From the NCBI RefSeq assembly GCF_008831265.1, contig NZ_VTTH01000003.1:543597-607596 (forward strand): a stretch of DNA of 64,000 bases, read 5' to 3'. Below the pieces are notes generated by a model that saw only the letters and a list, made by a program, of their open reading frames with translations, was not told the origin of the DNA and ran no database searches. Of this stretch, positions 1 to 7,574 are shown in pieces (position 1 is the first letter of the stretch; each line of letters opens with the position of its first letter). The DNA is from Lacisediminimonas profundi. GTDB taxonomy: Bacteria > Pseudomonadota > Gammaproteobacteria > Burkholderiales > Burkholderiaceae_D. A program made the position numbers and the translations under genes.

Positions 1-108
1 GCCATCCACCAGCAGCAGGATGCTGCGGATCCGGGACGGCAGTTGATAGCGGCGGGTCGCAATTTCTTCACGACCCTTTTCAGTCTTGTCAAAAACAAGT
101 TGCATCAT
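1..108 (-). CDS. Unrecognised protein, N-terminal 36 residues, cut by the window edge
   Basis: Read leftward, an ATG at 108 (or the adjacent ATG at 105) opens a frame that runs uninterrupted off the left end, giving 36 residues that begin MMQLVFDKTEKGREE. The peptide looks like a genuine protein start: mixed charged residues, then a basic stretch, then the beginning of a hydrophobic run (SILLLVDG) at the edge. It is divergent from nadA. An AAAGGAA stretch lies 12 bases upstream of the first ATG, further than ideal for ribosome binding. I have an impression that short proteins starting MQLVFDKTEKGREEIATR occur in Burkholderiales, but I cannot assign a function. Confidence 0.6.
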   Translation of the reverse strand, partial: MMQLVFDKTEKGREEIATRRYQLPSRIRSILLLVDG

Positions 109-375
109 GGGCGCACGAATTCCTTTAACTGGTTGTGTGTTGTCTCCATACAGTCGCTCCATTCATTGTTCTTGGACATCGGGATTGCGACCGCCTGCTT
201 GCGTGCCCAGTATCCACCCAATCTTTCCAAGCGTAAATATGAGCGACTGCTTTATCATGTCGGGTTCGCACAAATGGGCCTTTGCCACTTGAAAACGGTC
301 CTCGCAGTATCATGTAGGCTGCGCAATGAGAAATATCGGCGCATTGCACCTTAATCACGACTTGTCGCTTTCACC
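109..375. other. Intergenic region between divergent genes
   Basis: This 267-base gap separates the leftward partial gene from nadA and must hold both promoters. I see no convincing -35/-10 pair, riboswitch or dyad. The frames that cross it lack ribosome-binding sites and have no protein-like composition. Confidence 0.4.
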
Positions 376-1515
376 ATGCAAACGATTTCCCTGAAGTCTG
401 TCGAGTTCGAACGGCCACAGATGCGCGGCGGCATCAGCTGCACAGCCTCTGCCTGGGCGCGCGTACCGGCACTGCCAACGCCAGCAGAACGGGTAGCCCT
501 GAAGGATCGTATCCGCCGCCTGCTCAAGGAGCGCCATGCGGTCCTGGTCGCCCACTATTACGTCGACAGCGACCTGCAGGACCTGGCCGACGAAACCGGC
601 GGCTGCGTATCCGACTCGCTCGAAATGGCGCGTTTCGGACGCGACCATCCTGCCCGGACCCTGGTAGTCGCCGGGGTGCGCTTCATGGGCGAGACTGCAA
701 AAATATTGAGTCCCGACAAGACGGTGCTGATGCCGGACCTGGATGCGACCTGTTCGCTTGACCTCGGCTGTCCGGCCGACGAGTTCGCTGCTTTCTGCGA
801 CCAGCATCCCGACCGTACCGTCGTGGTGTACGCCAACACCAGCGCACAGGTGAAGGCCCGTGCCGACTGGGTGGTGACGTCGTCGATCGGCCTCGAAATC
901 GTCGCGCACCTGCACGCGCAAGGCAAGAAGATCCTGTTTGCGCCGGACAAGCACTTGGGCAGCTACATCCAGAAGATGACCGGTGCCGACATGCTGATGT
1001 GGCAAGGTTCCTGCGTGGTCCATGACGAATTCAAGGGCGTGGAGCTGGAACTGCTGAAGCGCGAGCATCCGGACGCGCTGGTGCTGGTGCATCCGGAATC
1101 GCCGCCGTCCGTGGTGGCGCTGGCCGATGTGGTTGGCTCGACTTCGCAGATGATCAAGGCGACGCAATCGCCGCTGCATGACAAGTTCATTGTCGCCACT
1201 GACACCGGCATCCTGCACAAGATGCGTCTGGCAGCCCCCGGCAAGCAATTCATCGAAGCGCCGACCGCCGGCAACAGCGCGACTTGCAAAAGTTGCACGC
1301 ATTGCCCCTGGATGGCGATGAACAGCCTGGAGAACCTGGCCCAGGTGCTGGAAAACGGCGACAACGAGATTTTTGTGGATCCTGAAATCGGCCGCCGCGC
1401 CTATGTCTCGATCGACCGCATGCTGGCGTTTGCCGAGAGCCTCAAGCAGAACACCCGGCCGGGTGCCGACCTGGCGAAGGAAGAAGCCTTGTTCGCCGGC
1501 ATCGGTCCGGCATGA
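376..1515 (+). CDS. nadA: Quinolinate synthase NadA
   Basis: NadA condenses iminoaspartate with dihydroxyacetone phosphate to quinolinate, the last step before the pyridine ring enters NAD synthesis. It is a cytoplasmic [4Fe-4S] enzyme. At 379 residues it is slightly longer than the E. coli enzyme (347) because of an N-terminal extension of about 13 residues. The three expected cluster ligands are present: Cys126 (in [10 protein letters not shown]), Cys213 (in GSCVVHDEF) and Cys310 (in [13 protein letters not shown]). Each sits at a constant +13 offset from E. coli Cys113, Cys200 and Cys297. Substrate-binding motifs such as HYYVDSD and [10 protein letters not shown] are intact. The stop overlaps the start of nadC by four bases, so the two are translationally coupled. 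Oxygen sensitivity of the cluster is a family property. Confidence 0.97.
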   Translation: MQTISLKSVEFERPQMRGGISCTASAWARVPALPTPAERVALKDRIRRLLKERHAVLVAHYYVDSDLQDLADETGGCVSDSLEMARFGRDHPARTLVVAGVRFMGETAKILSPDKTVLMPDLDATCSLDLGCPADEFAAFCDQHPDRTVVVYANTSAQVKARADWVVTSSIGLEIVAHLHAQGKKILFAPDKHLGSYIQKMTGADMLMWQGSCVVHDEFKGVELELLKREHPDALVLVHPESPPSVVALADVVGSTSQMIKATQSPLHDKFIVATDTGILHKMRLAAPGKQFIEAPTAGNSATCKSCTHCPWMAMNSLENLAQVLENGDNEIFVDPEIGRRAYVSIDRMLAFAESLKQNTRPGADLAKEEALFAGIGPA

Positions 1516-2375
1516 GCACCCTGAAAAATCCGCATACGCCATTCGATGTGGCGCTGGCGGCTGCGTTTGAACGGAACATCGCTGCGGCACTGGCCGAGGA
1601 TGTCGGTTCCGGCGACCTGACGGGCTTGCTGGTGCCTGCTGACCAGCAAGTCGACGCTCGGGTGGTGGTGCGCGAGGAAGCGGTGCTGTGCGGCGCCCCG
1701 TGGTTCGAAGGCGTCATGACGCAGGTCGATCCGCGCATTGCAATTCAATGGCATTACGCCGAGGGCGACCTGATGGCGCCCGATACCCCGGTCTGTTCCA
1801 TCCATGGTCCGGCACGCGCCTTGCTGACCGCCGAGCGCGGCGCGCTCAATTTCCTGCAGTTGCTATCGGGTGTTGCGACCGCGACGCGTCGTTACGTCGA
1901 CCTGGTCCGCGGCACCCGGGCCGTCGTGCTCGATACCCGCAAGACCTTGCCCGGCCTGCGGCTGGCGCAGAAATATGCGGTGCGTGTCGGCGGTGGGGCC
2001 AATCAGCGGCTGGCACTGTATGACGGTATCCTGATCAAGGAAAACCATATTGCTGCAGCGGGCGGGATTGCCAGTGCGATGAAGGCTGCGCACGCGATCA
2101 AGGCCGGTGTTCCGGTGCAGATCGAAGTCGAGAACCTTGACGAGCTGCGCCAGGCACTGGCAGCCGGGGCGACCTCGGTCCTGCTGGACAATTTCACGCT
2201 GGCGCAGATGCGGGAAGCGGTAGCCATCAACGGCGGCCGTGCCCTGCTGGAAGCGTCGGGCGGCGTCAACGCACAGACTTTGCGCTCAATAGCAGAGACC
2301 GGCGTCGACCGCATCTCGGTTGGCAGCCTGACCAAGGATGTCAAGGCGACGGATTATTCGTTGCGGGTGCTGTAG
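1512..2375 (+). CDS. nadC: Nicotinate-nucleotide pyrophosphorylase (carboxylating), NadC
   Basis: NadC converts quinolinate and PRPP to nicotinate mononucleotide, CO2 and pyrophosphate, using the product of the gene just upstream. The 287-residue length is normal for the family. Motifs in order are the N-terminal domain with [10 protein letters not shown] (about 28-37), the PRPP/quinolinate-binding [10 protein letters not shown] (141-150), KENHI (176-180), EVENLDE (205-211), LLDNF (224-228), EASGGV (247-252) and SVGSLTKD (269-276). The ATG lies within the end of nadA (ATGA overlap), which fixes the start and suggests one operon. Nothing unusual is visible. Confidence 0.97.
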   Translation: MSTLKNPHTPFDVALAAAFERNIAAALAEDVGSGDLTGLLVPADQQVDARVVVREEAVLCGAPWFEGVMTQVDPRIAIQWHYAEGDLMAPDTPVCSIHGPARALLTAERGALNFLQLLSGVATATRRYVDLVRGTRAVVLDTRKTLPGLRLAQKYAVRVGGGANQRLALYDGILIKENHIAAAGGIASAMKAAHAIKAGVPVQIEVENLDELRQALAAGATSVLLDNFTLAQMREAVAINGGRALLEASGGVNAQTLRSIAETGVDRISVGSLTKDVKATDYSLRVL

Positions 2376-2473
2376 GGCGCTTGCCTTGGCGCAGTGCTAA
2401 TTGCGTAGTCCGCCGCAACGCCACGAATGCACCCTCCCCTTGAAAGGGACGGAGCGTAATTGGCACGCGTCGT

Positions 2474-2530
2474 TTCCCGCCCTCACTGCGGTATCGCAAG
2501 CTTTTGCGGCAGTAACGCGCGGGCGGGGAA
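2474..2530. terminator. Nested stem-loop downstream of nadC
   Basis: TTCCCGCCC (2474-2482) pairs with GGGCGGGGAA (2521-2530). Inside it ACTGC (2485-2489) pairs with GCAGT (2509-2513), and CGCAA (2495-2499) with TTGCG (2504-2508) around a GCTT loop. It lies about 100 bases after the nadC stop, with no T-tract on the plus strand. It could terminate the nadAC transcript or be a dispersed palindromic element. Confidence 0.45.
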
Positions 2531-2582
2531 TTAAAAGCATCAAGCGTGCCTCTAACCGCCAGTTCAATATTCAGGGGTAGTC

Positions 2583-2903
2583 ATGCCCGCCGACAGCAAG
2601 CCAGCCAAGCCCATACCGGAATCCCCGCCGCAAGTGAAGGAAGGGCAGGGCGCATCCGAAGGGTTTGCCGCCGACACGCTCAACCTTCTCAGCGAGCACA
2701 AGGGCAAGCTTGCGGTCGGTGCGGCGGCTGCGCTCGGCCTGATGATCCTTTACAACTGGCGCGAGAAATCTCTGGCAGAGGAAGATCCGGAAGCCTACGC
2801 CCGGCTCAAAAAGTTCACCGCGCCGTTCAAGCCGGCGGACGAGATCGAGCAGGAAGAATTCGAGCGCAAGATGCGCGAACAGGCCGGGACAGCGTCCCCC
2901 TGA
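2583..2903 (+). CDS. Small single-pass membrane protein, unknown function
   Basis: This 106-residue protein has a Pro/Lys-rich start, one hydrophobic segment at about residues 43-58 (KLAVGAAAALGLMILYNW), and an acidic/charged C-terminal half (EEDPEAYARLKKF, EIEQEEFERKMRE). That layout suggests a bitopic inner-membrane protein with a soluble helical tail. AGGGG ends five bases before the ATG and supports this start. It stands alone: nadC lies upstream past a stem-loop and the next gene is convergent. I do not recognise the family. Confidence 0.75.
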   Translation: MPADSKPAKPIPESPPQVKEGQGASEGFAADTLNLLSEHKGKLAVGAAAALGLMILYNWREKSLAEEDPEAYARLKKFTAPFKPADEIEQEEFERKMREQAGTASP

Positions 2904-2924
2904 ACGACTTCATTTGACTGGCTT

Positions 2925-2956
2925 GGCGGGCGGCGTCACGCCGTCATGTCCCCGCC
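2925..2956. terminator. Stem-loop between convergent genes
   Basis: GGCGGG (2925-2930) pairs with CCCGCC (2951-2956) and CGGCG (2931-2935) with CGCCG (2939-2943) around a TCA loop, with a 7-base bulge on one side. The position between two convergent stops suits a bidirectional terminator, though there is no clear T-run on either strand. Confidence 0.4.
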
Positions 2957-2983
2957 GCCGCGCTGGTTGCAGGTTTCTCCTGC

Positions 2984-3253
2984 TTATTCCTTGTCAGTCC
3001 GATGCTCTCGCTTCATTTCCTTGCGGTGAATGCGCTTTGGATGGCGTGGCTTCGTGCTTGAGGCGGCACCTGGAGTCGCCTGGCTTGCACCCGAAGTCGA
3101 TGCCTGATGCCGCGCCTTGATTTCCTCGGCGCGTTTCTCGACATCCCGGACTTTTGCCGGATCGGTGCTTTCCGAAATTCCTTCCAGCGGAGCATTCTGC
3201 GCAAACGCAGAGGCGCCAAGCGCCAACATCGAGATCAGCAGCAATTTCTTCAT
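2984..3253 (-). CDS. Small secreted periplasmic protein, unknown function
   Basis: The protein is 89 residues. It has a classic Sec signal peptide (MKKLLLISMLALGASAFA, cleavage likely before QNAPLEG) and a mature part rich in Lys, Arg, Ser and Ala, ending in a strongly basic tail (KPRHPKRIHRKEMKREH). GGAGGG lies five bases before the ATG. The mature protein is probably periplasmic and may bind anionic partners, but that is only inferred from charge. It may be transcribed with the 28-residue membrane peptide just upstream on the same strand. Confidence 0.75.
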   Translation of the reverse strand: MKKLLLISMLALGASAFAQNAPLEGISESTDPAKVRDVEKRAEEIKARHQASTSGASQATPGAASSTKPRHPKRIHRKEMKREHRTDKE

Positions 3254-3350
3254 GAATCCCTCCAGTTAAAATGAAAATGAGCAGGTTGGCTTGAGCGGGA
3301 CGGGTAGCGGCGGGCCAGGCTCGGTCCGGCCATTGCGCTCGACAGATTTT

Positions 3351-3437
3351 TTATTGCGGAATCAGCACAAGCAGGATGAATGACAGTCCGGCCAGCATGC
3401 CGGCCAGCAGCAGCATCACGATCAGAGGAATTTTCAT
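3351..3437 (-). CDS. 28-residue hydrophobic membrane peptide
   Basis: The ATG at 3437 opens MKIPLIVMLLLAGMLAGLSF followed by ILLVLIPQ and a TAA at 3351. Almost the whole peptide is one transmembrane helix with a positive N-terminus and two small-residue notches (AGMLAG). AAGGA precedes the ATG by six bases. The good ribosome-binding site and near-pure hydrophobic composition argue that it is translated. It lies about 100 bases upstream of, and on the same strand as, the secreted 89-residue protein. Function is unknown; it could be a small inner-membrane modulator. Confidence 0.5.
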   Translation of the reverse strand: MKIPLIVMLLLAGMLAGLSFILLVLIPQ

Positions 3438-3666
3438 GGGTGTTCCTTGTCGGTTCGTCCTCATTTGAGGGAGCCATGGCGAAAGCGTTCCAATCGACGC
3501 GCTTTGATCGTGCGATGTGTCAGTTCTGGATGGCGAGCGCAGGTTTTTGCCCGATCAGCGCCCCTTGTTCTTGCTCCTTTATTCCGTTGTCAATTATCAA
3601 AACGACATTAATTCATATCGTGAAAATGGAATCGTTCGACAATCACTGACAACTCGGGGGAAGCGA

Positions 3667-3963
3667 ATGGAGACTGAACGCAAATATGATCCGGACAACC
3701 TGCTGGCGTCGTTGATCGGGCAACTGAAATTGAAAAATGACGCAGCGTTGTCGCGGGCGCTCGAGGTGTCGCCACCGGTCATCAGCAAGATCCGTCATCG
3801 CCGGCTTCCGGTGACCGGATCACTGCTGATTCGAATGCATGAGGTCACCAAGCTCAGCATCGGCGAACTGCGTGGCCTGCTCGGCGATCGCCGCAACAAG
3901 TTCCGCATCAGTGACAAGCATTTCAAGCCGAAGTCAGCGGGGCAACTGCAGGCAAGCCAGTGA
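3667..3963 (+). CDS. Small helix-turn-helix (Cro/XRE-like) protein
   Basis: The protein is 98 residues. The core (about 12-68) reads as an XRE/Cro-type HTH: LLASLIGQLKLKNDAALSRA, then the recognition-helix region SPPVISKIRHRRLP, then a scaffold helix ending KLSIGELRGLLG. A basic tail (RISDKHFKPKS) follows. The start at 3667 is chosen because GGGGGAAGCG lies directly upstream; an in-frame ATG at 3517 would add a poorly composed leader. It is probably a DNA-binding regulator, target unknown. It ends one base before the next gene's ATG, so the two are likely co-transcribed. Confidence 0.7.
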   Translation: METERKYDPDNLLASLIGQLKLKNDAALSRALEVSPPVISKIRHRRLPVTGSLLIRMHEVTKLSIGELRGLLGDRRNKFRISDKHFKPKSAGQLQASQ

Positions 3964-3964
3964 T

Positions 3965-4504
3965 ATGGATGCAAGCCGACACATCAAGTCATCGGACGCT
4001 GGCCAGGCTTGGCGGGCTCGCGCATCGCCGGGCAGGATGACAGGGCTGGCGTCGACGCTGTTTTCGGCCATGCTGCTGGGCCTTGTGCCGGGGCCTGCGG
4101 CCGCGGCCAGTCTTGGTGACATGTTAGGCGCCCTGACCGGGGGCAACGGTGATTATGGCCGGGGGCGCGACCTCAACGATGCCTTGCGCAGGCTGGCAGC
4201 GCAGATGAACCGCAGCATGCCGCAGGATATCGACAAGGAATTCCGGCTGGACCGGGTCACTGCCGAACCCGGCGCGCAACTGGTCTATCACTACACCTTG
4301 CGTGAAAGGCGGGCCGCAGACGTGCCTCCCGCGGTCTTGAACCAGCAGATGGCGCCAGTCGTGCGGCAAAGGCTTTGCCAGGACCCGCAGATGACCAGGC
4401 TTCTCGACAGCGGCGCCGGCGTGGCTTATTCGTATCGTGGCAGCGACGGCATCGAGATCGGCAAGCTCTCGTTCCGTCAGCAGGATTGCAGCAAGAAAGG
4501 TTGA
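3965..4504 (+). CDS. Exported protein, unknown function
   Basis: This 179-residue protein has a long basic N-region, then a hydrophobic stretch (LASTLFSAMLLGLVPGPAAAA, about 28-48), then a mature domain starting SLGDMLGALTGGNG. The mature part contains LRRLAAQMNRSMPQDIDKEF, then VYHYTLRER and two Cys residues (LCQDP, QQDCSKK) that could form one disulfide. It is most likely periplasmic. The ATG at 3965 is used because it directly follows the stop of the HTH gene; an in-frame upstream extension would overlap that gene. The domain recalls small proteobacterial exported proteins of unknown function. Confidence 0.7.
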   Translation: MDASRHIKSSDAGQAWRARASPGRMTGLASTLFSAMLLGLVPGPAAAASLGDMLGALTGGNGDYGRGRDLNDALRRLAAQMNRSMPQDIDKEFRLDRVTAEPGAQLVYHYTLRERRAADVPPAVLNQQMAPVVRQRLCQDPQMTRLLDSGAGVAYSYRGSDGIEIGKLSFRQQDCSKKG

Positions 4505-4590
4505 CCTGAGCTGATGCCGCCGTCCAGACGATGCGCCATGAGCGCCATGTCCGCGATGTCAGCTATCGTTCTCCCAACCAGGAAGCCACC

Positions 4591-4836
4591 ATGGGTTTCA
4601 AATGCGTCAGTCGCTGCGAACGTCGCTGCAAGCGTGGTTGTCAACGTGGTTGTCAACGCGGTTGCCAACGCGGTTGCCAACATATCCTGCTTTCATGCCT
4701 GTGCGGCCTGCTGTTTGCGTGCACGGTGGAAGGCCCGGGCGTTCCCAGTTCCGGCTCCAGCAATGGCGGGGTGACCATGCGTGAGGTCGTCGGCGACTTT
4801 TGTCCGCCGGCACAGGCGATGAAGGGCAATTGCTGA
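4591..4836 (+). CDS. Cys/Arg-repeat small lipoprotein candidate
   Basis: The protein is 81 residues. Residues 5-29 place a Cys at every fourth position (5, 9, 13, 17, 21, 25, 29) in Cys-Gln-Arg-Gly type units. A hydrophobic run (HILLSCLCGLLFAC) follows, whose LFAC resembles a lipobox with Cys44 as the lipid-attachment residue. The remainder is a Gly/Ser-rich linker and a short tail ending FCPPAQAMKGNC. GGAAG precedes the ATG by five bases. In this reading the Cys/Arg array is an unusually long positive N-region of a signal peptide. The overlapping frames give Val/Ala/Asn repeats and lack a ribosome-binding site. Coding status is not certain. Confidence 0.5.
   Translation: MGFKCVSRCERRCKRGCQRGCQRGCQRGCQHILLSCLCGLLFACTVEGPGVPSSGSSNGGVTMREVVGDFCPPAQAMKGNC
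4609..4680 (+). repeat. 12-base tandem repeat inside the Cys-repeat gene
   Basis: Four near-identical 12-base units (CGTGGTTGTCAA or CGCGGTTGCCAA) occupy 4633-4680. They are preceded by two degenerate units (4609-4632). The unit length is a multiple of three, so copy changes would keep the frame. Confidence 0.85.
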
Positions 4837-5006
4837 AAGCCTTGTGCCGCACGCCTTGGCCGTACTAACCGACCTCGCGCCCCGTATTCTTGCTATTGAT
4901 CGCGCGCAATTTTTCCCATTCATTGCGTGGCTATGATTGCTCCATACCCGTGCCGCATCGCGACACGGGCTGCGGGTTCAGCCAACCCGGTCAACGTGGA
5001 GAAAAC

Positions 5007-5120
5007 ATGTCACAGCGCCGCCGTTCCACCTTCGCCCGCATCCGGAATTACTACCGCATATTCCGCCTGCATTCGGGTCGCGTGCGCTCGCTGTACTTCG
5101 CGCTGAGCCTCGCCTTGTGA
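5007..5120 (+). CDS. 37-residue basic protein, unknown
   Basis: The frame starts at the ATG at 5007 with GGAG six bases upstream and encodes MSQRRRSTFARIRNYYRI, a short middle, and a hydrophobic end (SLYFALSLAL-like). Eight or more Arg residues and an aromatic middle give an amphipathic, membrane-surface character. It converges on mobA, with 22 bases between the stops. I do not recognise it. The ribosome-binding site and clean start support translation, but its shortness leaves doubt. Confidence 0.45.
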   Translation: MSQRRRSTFARIRNYYRIFRLHSGRVRSLYFALSLAL

Positions 5121-5142
5121 GGCCCTGGCTCCAGATCGCTTT

Positions 5143-5736
5143 TCAATCAAGCTCGTAGCGCTTTAGTTCCTCCAGCGAGTTGATGTTGCGGAACGCCGAT
5201 TCGTCGGGGAATTCGACTTCGACGGTCGCCAGGCTGGCATACCAGGCATCGATCTTCCGGCCGCCGCCGTGCAGGTAGGCTTCCAGGTTCGGCAGCAGTG
5301 TCGTGCGAACCAGGCAGAACACCGGGTGCGGCTGGCGCTGCTCGCCGCTGCCGGTGACCGCTACCGCAATGTCGGCATGCTTTTCCTCCAGCGCATGGGC
5401 CAGTCGCTCCACCAGATCCAGCGGCAGGAAGGGCGAATCGCAGGGTGCCGTGACCAGGAATTCGGTTTCGCAATGGGACAGTCCGGTATGCAGCCCGGCA
5501 AGCGGGCCGGCAAAACCGCCGATCTGGTCCGGCCAGACTTCCACGCCGAACGCTTCGTAAGGACCCAGGTTCTGGTTGGCGTTGATCATCAAGGTGCCGA
5601 CCTGCGGTTGCAGCCGCATCATCACGTGCAGCGCCATCGGTGCGCCACGGAATTGCTGCAAGCCCTTGTCGACTGTGCCCATGCGGGTGCCGCGTCCGCC
5701 GGCCAGGATCAGGCCGGTGATCTGATTGAGGTCCAT
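5143..5736 (-). CDS. mobA: Molybdenum cofactor guanylyltransferase MobA
   Basis: MobA transfers GMP from GTP to molybdopterin, giving the guanine dinucleotide form (bis-MGD) that formate dehydrogenases of this type need. The 197-residue length is normal. The nucleotide-binding signature LAGGRGTRMG (11-20) with DKGL (23-26) is intact, as is the metal-binding aspartate in APCDSPFLP (Asp100). HPVFCLVR and the C-terminal FRNINSLEEL also fit the family. It is divergent from apbC and adjoins the formate dehydrogenase cluster that uses its product. Cytoplasmic. Confidence 0.95.
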   Translation of the reverse strand: MDLNQITGLILAGGRGTRMGTVDKGLQQFRGAPMALHVMMRLQPQVGTLMINANQNLGPYEAFGVEVWPDQIGGFAGPLAGLHTGLSHCETEFLVTAPCDSPFLPLDLVERLAHALEEKHADIAVAVTGSGEQRQPHPVFCLVRTTLLPNLEAYLHGGGRKIDAWYASLATVEVEFPDESAFRNINSLEELKRYELD

Positions 5737-5885
5737 TATTGGGTATATCTTTCGTGTGGTTGGTTCGCGCGAGCCAATATAACTGATTCAGCGCGCTGAT
5801 TCGGCGGCGCGACAGTCATGGCTGCAATTGCAAGCACCTTGATGCTCTTTGGTTTAGACTGATCGCGCACTATATTGGAGACGCG

Positions 5886-6974
5886 ATGAGTATTTCGGTT
5901 GAAGCAGTCCGGTCGGCATTGAGCCAGGTAATTGACCCTAACACCGGCAAGGATTTTGTCAGCGCCAAGGCGGCGAAAAACATCAAGGTCGAGGGCAACG
6001 ATGTGTCGCTCGACGTCGAACTCGGTTATCCGGCCAAGAGCCAGCTCGACATGCTGCGCAAGATGGTGATCGCGGCGGTGCGCGCGATACCGGGGGCCGG
6101 CAATGTCAGCGTAAACATGCAGTCGAAGATCGTGGCCCATTCCGCGCAGCGCGGCGTCAAGCTGTTGTCCAACGTCAAGAACATCATTGCGGTGGCATCG
6201 GGCAAGGGCGGGGTCGGAAAGTCGACCACCGCGGTGAACCTGGCGCTGGCGCTATCGGCCGAGGGTGCCTCGGTCGGCTTGCTCGACGCCGACATCTATG
6301 GTCCGTCGCAGCCGATGATGATGGGCATCACCGGACGGCCCGAATCAGTTGACGGCAAGACCATGGAGCCGATGGAAAATCACGGCCTGCAGGTGTCGTC
6401 GATCGGCTTCATGATCGACCCCGACGAGCCGATGGTCTGGCGCGGACCGATCGTGACGCAGGCGCTGCAGCAACTGCTGGAGCAGACCAACTGGCGCGAC
6501 CTCGATTACCTGATTGTCGACATGCCGCCCGGTACCGGCGACATCCAGTTGACGCTGGCGCAAAAAGTGCCGGTGACCGGCGCGGTCATCGTCACCACCC
6601 CGCAGGACATCGCCCTGCTCGACGCCCGCAAGGGACTGAAGATGTTCGAGAAGGTGGGCATTCCCATCCTCGGCGTGGTGGAAAACATGAGCGTCCACAT
6701 CTGCTCCAACTGCGGCCACGCGGAACCGATCTTCGGCGCCGGCGGCGGCGAGAAGTTGTGCGCACAGTACGGCGTTGACTTCCTCGGTGCGCTGCCGCTG
6801 ACGATGTCGATCCGCGAGCAGACCGATTCCGGCCGCCCGACCGTGGTTGCCGATCCGGATGGACAAGTCGCGCAGATCTACAAGGACATCGCCCGGCGGA
6901 TCGCGGTCAAGGTCGCCGAAAAGGCGAAGGACATGTCGAGCAAGTTTCCCAGCATTGTTGTCAAGAACGACTAG
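5886..6974 (+). CDS. apbC: Iron-sulfur cluster carrier ApbC (Mrp/NBP35 family)
   Basis: ApbC is a cytoplasmic P-loop ATPase that binds and transfers [4Fe-4S] clusters to target proteins. The 362 residues contain an N-terminal MIP18/DUF59 domain (about 5-80), the deviant Walker A SGKGGVGKS (105-113), DADIYGPS (134-141), VDMPPGTGD (211-219) and the cluster-binding C-x-x-C at Cys273/Cys276 (ICSNCGH). GGAG sits five bases upstream of the ATG. It opens the rightward gene run that leads into the formate dehydrogenase genes. Since those encode at least ten [4Fe-4S] sites, a supporting role there is plausible, though apbC is a general housekeeping gene. Confidence 0.95.
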   Translation: MSISVEAVRSALSQVIDPNTGKDFVSAKAAKNIKVEGNDVSLDVELGYPAKSQLDMLRKMVIAAVRAIPGAGNVSVNMQSKIVAHSAQRGVKLLSNVKNIIAVASGKGGVGKSTTAVNLALALSAEGASVGLLDADIYGPSQPMMMGITGRPESVDGKTMEPMENHGLQVSSIGFMIDPDEPMVWRGPIVTQALQQLLEQTNWRDLDYLIVDMPPGTGDIQLTLAQKVPVTGAVIVTTPQDIALLDARKGLKMFEKVGIPILGVVENMSVHICSNCGHAEPIFGAGGGEKLCAQYGVDFLGALPLTMSIREQTDSGRPTVVADPDGQVAQIYKDIARRIAVKVAEKAKDMSSKFPSIVVKND

Positions 6975-6998
6975 AACTCGTCAAGAGTCAGGGACCGG

Positions 6999-7574
6999 AT
7001 GGAAGAGACAGGGGCAGCACGCGCGACGCGTGCAATGGGTACGATGCGTACATTAAGGATTGCGGTCGTCATGCAGCGGCTGCCGCTGGATAACCGCTGG
7101 CAGCCATGGCAGTGGCGGCCGCTCGAGATAGTCGAGATGGACGCATCCTCGTTGCCGGACCAGGCCGCGCCGCGCTGCCTGCTGTCGTCCGACGCCGAGA
7201 CGCGCTGGCTTTTCGGCGGCTTCGAGGTGGAATTGTTCCGCGACGAAGCCGAGGGCTATTTCCTGAATGTCGATTCGCCCCAGCCCTGCTGGTTCATCAT
7301 GTGGCGGATGGAAGAGCACGATGGCGAAGCGGACGCGATCGCAGTCCCCAAAACGGTCACGCTTTCCTACAACGAGGCCGCGCGCCTGATGGATGGTGGC
7401 GAACGCGTCGAGATCCTGCCTGCGCCGCCGCACATCGTCGGCATGATGCAATCCTTCGTGGACGAATATTACCGGCCCGAGGCCAAGGGAAAACGCCGCA
7501 AGCCGTCCTTCGAAGGCGGGGCCGGCGTGGACGCGATGGCGCGGGCCGAGCAGGACATCAATCGTGGCGGCTGA
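6999..7574 (+). CDS. DUF3305 domain protein of the formate dehydrogenase cluster
   Basis: The 191-residue soluble protein matches the DUF3305 pattern: LRIAVVMQRLPLDNRWQPW near the start, then a beta-rich middle with CLLSSDAETRWLFGGFEVEL, ending in a low-complexity charged tail. This family habitually accompanies periplasmic formate dehydrogenase operons and DUF3306; its biochemical role is unknown. The written start at 6999 has no clear ribosome-binding site. In-frame ATGs at 7035 and 7044 sit closer to the conserved region and may be the true start. It overlaps the next gene by 11 bases. Confidence 0.88.
   Translation: MEETGAARATRAMGTMRTLRIAVVMQRLPLDNRWQPWQWRPLEIVEMDASSLPDQAAPRCLLSSDAETRWLFGGFEVELFRDEAEGYFLNVDSPQPCWFIMWRMEEHDGEADAIAVPKTVTLSYNEAARLMDGGERVEILPAPPHIVGMMQSFVDEYYRPEAKGKRRKPSFEGGAGVDAMARAEQDINRGG

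Noticed and set aside
43..354. 103-codon plus-strand frame before nadA
   Set aside because: It has no ribosome-binding site, its composition is not protein-like, and it overlaps the more convincing leftward partial gene and the divergent promoter region.
3517..3666. Longer N-terminus for the HTH protein
   Set aside because: The extra 50 residues look like translated intergenic sequence, while the ATG at 3667 has an adjacent purine-rich ribosome-binding site.
5849..5876. TTGGTT-16-TATATT promoter-like pair before apbC
   Set aside because: It would start transcription within a few bases of the ATG and exclude the GGAG ribosome-binding site from the transcript.
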